This document shows, in pieces, positions 7,167 to 10,688 of a stretch of 10,688 nucleotides of DNA. The stretch is taken from positions 7,218 to 17,905 of the forward strand of contig JAGQGA010000034.1 of the NCBI GenBank assembly GCA_020432595.1. Reading direction: 5' to 3'. Source of the DNA: Anaerolineales bacterium. Lineage in GTDB: Bacteria > Chloroflexota > Anaerolineae > Promineifilales > Promineifilaceae. The notes beneath the pieces were generated by a model. It saw only the letters and a program-made list of their open reading frames with translations, was not told the origin of the DNA and did not search any database. The position numbers were made by a program, and so were the translations under genes. Position 1 is the stretch's first letter; every line of letters begins with the position of its first letter.

Positions 7167-8129
7167 ATGAATAATTCCAGCTTACGTAAGCGCATCCTCA
7201 TTGACACCGATCCAGGTGTAGATGATTCGATGGCGATTTTGTTTGCGTTTTGTTCGCCAGAGGTGGAGGTGGTGGGGTTAACGGCCGTTTTTGGCAACTC
7301 CGGCAGCGGCAACACCACCCTAAACGGCCTACGCCTGGTTGAGTTGGCTGGAAAGCCCGAAGTACCGGTGGCAAGAGGAGCCGAAACGCCCCTTTTACGG
7401 CCGTTTCACGGCTTTGGCTGGCGCGTCCACGGCCACAACGGGCTTGGCGACGTAGATTTCCCCCTGCCCCAAGGCAAACCCGACCCCCGTCGTGCTGCCC
7501 AATTCATGGTGGACACCATCATGGCAAACCCCGGCGAAATCACCCTTGTGCCGCTTGGCCCACTCACCAATGTGGCACTGGCCGTTGCTCTGGAACCCCG
7601 CATAGCCGAAAACGTCAAAGAAGTGGTGATTATGGGCGGAGCCGCTAACGGCAAAGGCAATGCTTCAGGCGTTGCCGAAGCCAACATCCGCAATGACCCC
7701 GAAGCGGCCAAGATTGTTTTTAACGCCCCGTGGCCGGTAACAATGGTGGGGCTGGACGTGACGCGCAAAACGATCATGACGCTTGATTACATCGAGACGC
7801 TAAAATCGGCGGGGAACAAATTTACCGATTTTATCGGTCAGATTGTGCCGCACTACATCGGTTTCCATAAGGAATATGACAATTTAGACGGCTTTTTTGT
7901 CCACGACTCGTCAGCATTAGCTTATGTGATTGACCCTACGCTGTTTACGACGCAAAAAATGTACATTGATGTGGAAACGACCAGCCCAACTAACTTCGGC
8001 CACACCGTCGCCGACTGGCGACATCGCGGGATAGACATGGAGCCAAATGTCAATGTGTGTGTTGATGTGGACAGTGAGCGGTTTTTGCGGCTCTATCAAG
8101 AGCGGTTGATGGCGGGGGAAGTAATTTAG
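7167..8129 (+). CDS. Nucleoside hydrolase (IunH/RihA superfamily), first copy
   Basis: A 320-residue cytosolic enzyme expected to cleave the N-glycosidic bond of a ribonucleoside to free base and ribose, with a calcium ion bound by the aspartate cluster. The diagnostic motif DTDPGVDD is at residues 13-20. Other family positions are Asn44 (FGN), VHGHNGLGD near 88-95, the MGGA loop at 156-159, EAN with Asn173, and FFVHD with His246-Asp247. Length is normal for the family (310-330). The gene begins 53 nt after the second permease, without a clear Shine-Dalgarno, and is probably in the same operon. The base specificity is not readable. G-ending codons at the 5' end change to C-ending codons after the palindrome at 7280. 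Confidence 0.95.
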   Translation: MNNSSLRKRILIDTDPGVDDSMAILFAFCSPEVEVVGLTAVFGNSGSGNTTLNGLRLVELAGKPEVPVARGAETPLLRPFHGFGWRVHGHNGLGDVDFPLPQGKPDPRRAAQFMVDTIMANPGEITLVPLGPLTNVALAVALEPRIAENVKEVVIMGGAANGKGNASGVAEANIRNDPEAAKIVFNAPWPVTMVGLDVTRKTIMTLDYIETLKSAGNKFTDFIGQIVPHYIGFHKEYDNLDGFFVHDSSALAYVIDPTLFTTQKMYIDVETTSPTNFGHTVADWRHRGIDMEPNVNVCVDVDSERFLRLYQERLMAGEVI

Positions 8130-8184
8130 GTTATTAGTTATTGGTTACTATAGGAACTGCTCTAATAACCAATAACCAATAACC
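8129..8184. repeat. Inverted cluster of heptanucleotide repeats between the two hydrolases
   Basis: On the right are three perfect tandem copies of AATAACC (8164-8184). On the left are three tandem copies of the complementary unit, GGTTATT, AGTTATT, GGTTACT (8129-8149). The two clusters pair over 21 bp with two mismatches around a 14-nt loop. The left cluster begins in the stop codon of the first hydrolase. It resembles the short tandemly repeated heptamers known from cyanobacteria and some other environmental bacteria. Confidence 0.8.
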
Positions 8185-8193
8185 CCATAGAAC

Positions 8194-9138
8194 ATGAAAA
8201 TTCCAGCAATTATTGATTGTGATCCCGGCCATGATGATGTGATGGCGATTTTGTTGGGGGCGCGGACGCTTGATTTGCGGGGGATTACGACGGTGCATGG
8301 GAATGCGCCGCTGGAGCTGACGACGAAGAATGCGCGGCAGACGGTGGAACTGGCGGGATTGACTGATATTCCGATTGCGGCGGGGATGCAACGGCCGTTA
8401 ATCCGCAGAGCTACATTTGCCCCCAACGTCCACGGCAAAACCGGCCTCGACGGCCCCGTTTTGGCCGAGCCAACCGTACCCATCGTAGAAGAACACGCCG
8501 TTGATTTTATCTACCGCACCGCCCAAAGTGTGGACAATCTGCACCTTATTCCCATTGGCCCCTTAACCAACATCGCCGCCGCCCTGCTGCGCTATCCCGA
8601 TTTGCCTGACCATATTACCGCCATTAGTCTCATGGGTGGCTCGTTGACGCACGGCAACAGCACCCCTGCCGCCGAGTTTAACATTTGGGCCGACCCCGAC
8701 GCAGCGCATGTGGTTTTCACCAGCGGTATTCCCATCAAGATGGTGGGGCTGAACGTGACGCGATTGGTGGCAGCCACGCCAGAGTACCGGGCGCAGATCC
8801 GGAGTTTTGGCAGCAAAACGGCCGTTGCCGTGGCCGATATGCTCGATTTTTACAGCGAGCGACTGAAGCTGCTTTATGGCTTGCCCGGTGGCTCCATGCA
8901 CGACCCGCTGGCGGTGGCAGCACTGATTGACCCCGACATGCTGACCTTTGAACCGATGCACGTTGCCATTGAGCTAACGGGAACCCACACCTATGGCATG
9001 ACCGTTTGCGACAACCGTAACCGGCGCACCGACACGGGCGAGCGGCAGGGCGAACGGCCGAATGCAGAGGTAGCGGTAGGGGTGGATAACGGCCGTTTTT
9101 GGGATCTCTTCCTCGATATTTTGCAAAGCTATCCCTGA
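8194..9138 (+). CDS. Nucleoside hydrolase (IunH/RihA superfamily), second copy
   Basis: A 314-residue paralogue of the preceding enzyme, again expected to hydrolyse nucleosides to base plus ribose. Motifs: DCDPGHDD (8-15), HGN with Asn37, VHGKTGLDGP (His80), MGGS at 147-150, AEFN with Asn163, and MHD with His236-Asp237. The HGKTGLDGP and AEFNIWADP segments look closer to RihA/RihB-type enzymes than the first copy does, while the first copy has HGHNGLGD. The two proteins are clearly divergent, so they are old paralogues or separate acquisitions with probably different substrates. No ribosome site is visible ahead of ATG 8194, which lies 9 nt after the heptamer cluster. The start is supported by the motif beginning at residue 8. 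Confidence 0.95.
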   Translation: MKIPAIIDCDPGHDDVMAILLGARTLDLRGITTVHGNAPLELTTKNARQTVELAGLTDIPIAAGMQRPLIRRATFAPNVHGKTGLDGPVLAEPTVPIVEEHAVDFIYRTAQSVDNLHLIPIGPLTNIAAALLRYPDLPDHITAISLMGGSLTHGNSTPAAEFNIWADPDAAHVVFTSGIPIKMVGLNVTRLVAATPEYRAQIRSFGSKTAVAVADMLDFYSERLKLLYGLPGGSMHDPLAVAALIDPDMLTFEPMHVAIELTGTHTYGMTVCDNRNRRTDTGERQGERPNAEVAVGVDNGRFWDLFLDILQSYP

Positions 9139-9201
9139 CCATGCAAAATTTACAAGCTGTTCAAGGCAAGGTTCCTGCACCGCTTATATTGACGTAGCTA
9201 G

Positions 9202-9207
9202 TATAAT
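9202..9207 (+). promoter_or_regulatory. Candidate -10 box upstream of the PepSY-like/peptidase cassette
   Basis: A perfect TATAAT, 52 bp before the chosen ATG. A TTGACG sequence at 9189-9194 lies only 7 bp away, too near to act as its -35. Flanking GCTAG copies (9197-9201 and 9208-9212) bracket the box. It suggests that the next genes are a separate transcription unit. Confidence 0.35.
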
Positions 9208-9245
9208 GCTAGGCAAGGCGGCCAAAACAGTTTGCCCATGGCTGC

Positions 9246-9250
9246 GGGAG
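9246..9250 (+). promoter_or_regulatory. Shine-Dalgarno that decides the start at 9259
   Basis: GGGAG sits 8 nt before ATG 9259. The in-frame alternatives are TTG 9232, ATG 9238 and ATG 9253; the last would leave only 2 nt of spacing and the others have no site. Confidence 0.6.
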
Positions 9251-9258
9251 ACATGTAC

Positions 9259-9627
9259 ATGACCCAAACAGTTATCAAACTGGAAGGAGACGGGCTAAAA
9301 ACCCTGCAAAAGTTCGATTTGGAAATTTCCGTTCATGCTACGATCAATATTTCCCCACAAGAAGCACAACGGCAGGTAACAGGCTGGGTGGTTAGCGAGG
9401 TTGGCAATATGCTCATGGGCGGCAAGCCACGATTAATTGTCAGCCAGCCAACTGTATGGCGTGTACCTATCGTTTTAAGTTCTTCGGAACGTGGATTATT
9501 GGGAGAAGTAGCTTCTCTTGACGTAGATGCCGAAACGGGCAAATTATTATTAACTGAAACCAGCGAGCAAGATATTTTAGCCTATGCCCAAGCTTTTATC
9601 CGTCCCGCACCGTCGCCAACTCAGTGA
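9259..9627 (+). CDS. Small protein with PepSY-like pattern, partner of a cysteine peptidase
   Basis: 122 residues, no signal peptide and no membrane segment, so probably cytosolic. I do not recognise a named family. The order of elements resembles a PepSY domain (the propeptide/inhibitor fold of secreted peptidases): an amphipathic helix ISPQEAQRQVTGWVVSEVGN (31-50), a strand with W67-RVPIVL, then GEVASLDVDAETGKLLL (82-98), where DAETG is the typical terminal hairpin. Small proteins with a WRVPVVL…VDAETGE pattern occur next to toxin-like or peptidase genes in other genomes, as far as I recall. The gene overlaps the peptidase by 44 nt, so the two are translationally linked. A role as inhibitor, chaperone or antitoxin-like partner is inference. 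Confidence 0.7.
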   Translation: MTQTVIKLEGDGLKTLQKFDLEISVHATINISPQEAQRQVTGWVVSEVGNMLMGGKPRLIVSQPTVWRVPIVLSSSERGLLGEVASLDVDAETGKLLLTETSEQDILAYAQAFIRPAPSPTQ

Positions 9628-10036
9628 TGGCTATTGTCTACCTGCCTGTATCGAAATGGTTTTTGCCGCACGCGGGATTGAGCAAAACCAAACCCACCTT
9701 GGGTACAAATTAGGCATTATTCCAGGCATAGGCGTGCCTGGCTCACGTATAAAGCAGCTTGCTACAAGCCAAATACAGGTGGTATACGGCGAGGGGGAGA
9801 TTGGTAATTTACAAACGGCCGTTTCTAACAACATCCCACCCATTGCCCTCGTATCCACTGGCGAACTTCCTTACTGGCACATCACAACACCCCATGCTGT
9901 TGTGGTTACAGGCATAGATGAAAAAGCCGTCTGGCTGCATGATCCAGCTAACGAACGACCACATATTGAAGTACCACTTGGTGATTTCTTGTTGGCATGG
10001 GATATGATGATGAATCTTTACGCGCTTATCAAATAG
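9584..10036 (+). CDS. C39/papain-like cysteine peptidase domain protein
   Basis: 150 residues containing essentially one papain-like peptidase domain of the C39 type, predicted to hydrolyse peptide bonds. Visible catalytic set: oxyanion Gln12 six residues before the nucleophile Cys18 in QLSDGYCLPAC, His104 in TPHAVVVTGI, and Asp120 in WLHDPA, the spacing expected for C39. No signal peptide or ATPase/transporter domain is present, unlike bacteriocin-processing ABC peptidases, so it is a stand-alone cytosolic enzyme. The ATG at 9584 overlaps the previous gene by 44 nt. No later start (ATG, GTG or TTG) exists before Cys18 in this frame, so the overlap is real. The substrate is unknown; the small upstream protein is the obvious candidate partner. 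The start has no strong ribosome site, which fits translational coupling. Confidence 0.82.
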   Translation: MPKLLSVPHRRQLSDGYCLPACIEMVFAARGIEQNQTHLGYKLGIIPGIGVPGSRIKQLATSQIQVVYGEGEIGNLQTAVSNNIPPIALVSTGELPYWHITTPHAVVVTGIDEKAVWLHDPANERPHIEVPLGDFLLAWDMMMNLYALIK

Positions 10037-10066
10037 GTAAGAGCCGGTTTTTGTTTGTTGGCTACT

Positions 10067-10098
10067 CAAAAGAGGAGGGATTCTTTTGTCAGACAAAA
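10067..10098 (+). promoter_or_regulatory. Shine-Dalgarno in a hairpin loop plus palindrome over the TTG start
   Basis: CAAAAGA (10067-10073) and TCTTTTG (10082-10088) are perfect inverted arms around an 8-nt loop ggagggat that carries most of the Shine-Dalgarno (AGGAGG, 10073-10078). The right arm includes the TTG start codon. A second, overlapping palindrome TTTTGTCAGACAAAA covers 10084-10098. The two foldings exclude each other. Confidence 0.5.
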
Positions 10099-10688
10099 AA
10101 GCAATGATGCCCATTGCCAACACGAGAGAGGAAGTAGCGGCACAGCCAGAAGTTTTGGCGCGAGTGCTGCGCGAATTGGCTCCACAGATTAAGGCGTTGG
10201 CGCAGCAGATGGCGGCGCAAGGGATCAATCAGGTGTTAGCCAGCGGGTCGGGGGATTCCTGGTTTGCGGCGCAGGCGGTGCGCTGCGCCTGGGAAACGTA
10301 TGCCGGGGTGCCGTTTGAACCGCTGCAAGCGTATGAGTATGCGGTTTACGGCCGTTTAGGCGAAAACGCCCACACTGCCCACTTTGTCATCAGCTCCAGC
10401 GGCCGCCCCACTACCACTTGGGACGCGCTGGATCGCGCTTTGGCAACCAGCGGCCTGGTCATTGGCGTGACGGATAACCCGGCCGCCAGCAACCCCTTTG
10501 TCGCCAAGCCCCCCATTGCCCTCATTCCACGTGGTTCCAAGGTCGGCTGGCCGGCGCAAACCACCACGGCCACCATTGTCACGATGATTAGCCTTACCAT
10601 TGCTTTTGGCAAAGCGCGGGGTCATCTTGGCGAGGGTGAGGCGGCGGCGTTGCAGGAACAGCTTGCGGCGATTCCGGGGCAATTAACG
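10086..10688 (+). CDS. SIS-domain sugar isomerase / aminotransferase-like, 3' partial
   Basis: The first 201 codons of a SIS (sugar isomerase) protein; the frame runs open to the right edge. SIS domains bind phosphosugars and are found in GlmS, AgaS and KpsF-like enzymes. Evidence: QPEVLARVLREL helix near the start, then VLASGSGDSWFAAQAVRCAW (50-69) matching the GlmS-like phosphate loop, LQAYEYAVYG, then FVISSSGRPTTTWDAL (100-115) equivalent to ISQSGET, and a GVTDNPAASNP segment that resembles the GITN…SL…RES stretch of GlmS. The start is TTG 10086, supported by AGGAGG 7 nt upstream; the next ATG (10104) is 25 nt from it. The gene lies 49 nt after the peptidase and may convert the sugar phosphate from the imported solute. 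Which isomerase it is cannot be told from half the gene. Confidence 0.88.
   Translation, partial: MSDKKAMMPIANTREEVAAQPEVLARVLRELAPQIKALAQQMAAQGINQVLASGSGDSWFAAQAVRCAWETYAGVPFEPLQAYEYAVYGRLGENAHTAHFVISSSGRPTTTWDALDRALATSGLVIGVTDNPAASNPFVAKPPIALIPRGSKVGWPAQTTTATIVTMISLTIAFGKARGHLGEGEAAALQEQLAAIPGQLT

Larger units (their letters stand above)
361..10356. repeat. Dispersed palindrome ACGGCCGTT (HIP-like), ten copies
   Basis: The ten sites are at 361-370, 1502-1511, 2365-2374, 7280-7289, 7396-7405, 8390-8399, 8817-8826, 9088-9097, 9814-9823 and 10347-10356. Seven are full AACGGCCGTT palindromes; 2365, 7396 and 10347 have C or T in place of the first A. All lie inside genes and in more than one reading frame, so this is not a peptide motif. 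None occurs from 2375 to 7279. Similar to the highly iterated palindromes known in cyanobacteria; the function is unknown. Confidence 0.85.

Noticed and set aside
8129..8184. Heptamer cluster considered as a CRISPR array or an intrinsic terminator
   Set aside because: Units are 7 nt with no spacers, which excludes CRISPR; the stem is AT-rich with no T-run after it, which argues against an intrinsic terminator.
9232..9258. Earlier starts (TTG 9232, ATG 9238, ATG 9253) for the PepSY-like protein
   Set aside because: No properly spaced ribosome site; GGGAG at 9246-9250 fits only ATG 9259.

Overview
All genes found in this window lie on the plus strand. The organism looks like an environmental bacterium, and I lean towards Chloroflexota (Anaerolineae-like). 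The reasons are the gene styles (glycine/serine-rich lipoprotein linker, CUT1 sugar transporter without its own ATPase, paired nucleoside hydrolases), the mixed GC content and the very frequent palindrome AACGGCCGTT. This placement is a judgement from memory of such genomes, not a search result.

Layout. (1) Positions 1-2881 hold a tightly coupled three-gene transporter operon: an ABC ATPase cut by the left edge, an ABC-2-type six-helix permease, and a signal-peptide protein with a C-terminal membrane anchor and unknown function. Both junctions are ATGA start/stop overlaps. (2) Positions 2882-3126 are a non-coding regulatory stretch with a good sigma70-type promoter and a 15-bp perfect palindrome. 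(3) 3127-3534 is a YjbQ/UPF0047 protein. (4) 3535-3726 is a leader with two inverted repeats. (5) 3727-7113 is a CUT1 carbohydrate ABC importer: lipoprotein binding protein, then MalF-like and MalG-like permeases, with a 15-bp hairpin between the binding protein and the permeases. (6) 7167-9138 carries two divergent nucleoside hydrolases separated by an inverted cluster of heptanucleotide repeats. (7) 9259-10036 is a two-gene overlapping cassette: a small protein with a PepSY-like pattern and a C39/papain-like cysteine peptidase. (8) From 10086 runs a SIS-domain sugar isomerase cut by the right edge. It starts at TTG behind a strong Shine-Dalgarno that sits in a potential hairpin loop.

How they may work together: the importer probably brings in a sugar or glycoside, and the nucleoside hydrolases and SIS protein would release and convert the sugar moiety. 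A nucleoside-like substrate is a reasonable guess from context, but the sequence does not prove it. The peptidase cassette looks like an independent unit with its own start signals.

The most unusual signal is not a gene. The palindrome ACGGCCGTT occurs ten times (about 0.16 copies of its 8-bp core expected by chance). At eight of the ten copies the local strand composition flips from G-rich on the left to C-rich on the right. The motif is absent from 2375 to 7279, which covers yjbQ and the sugar importer.
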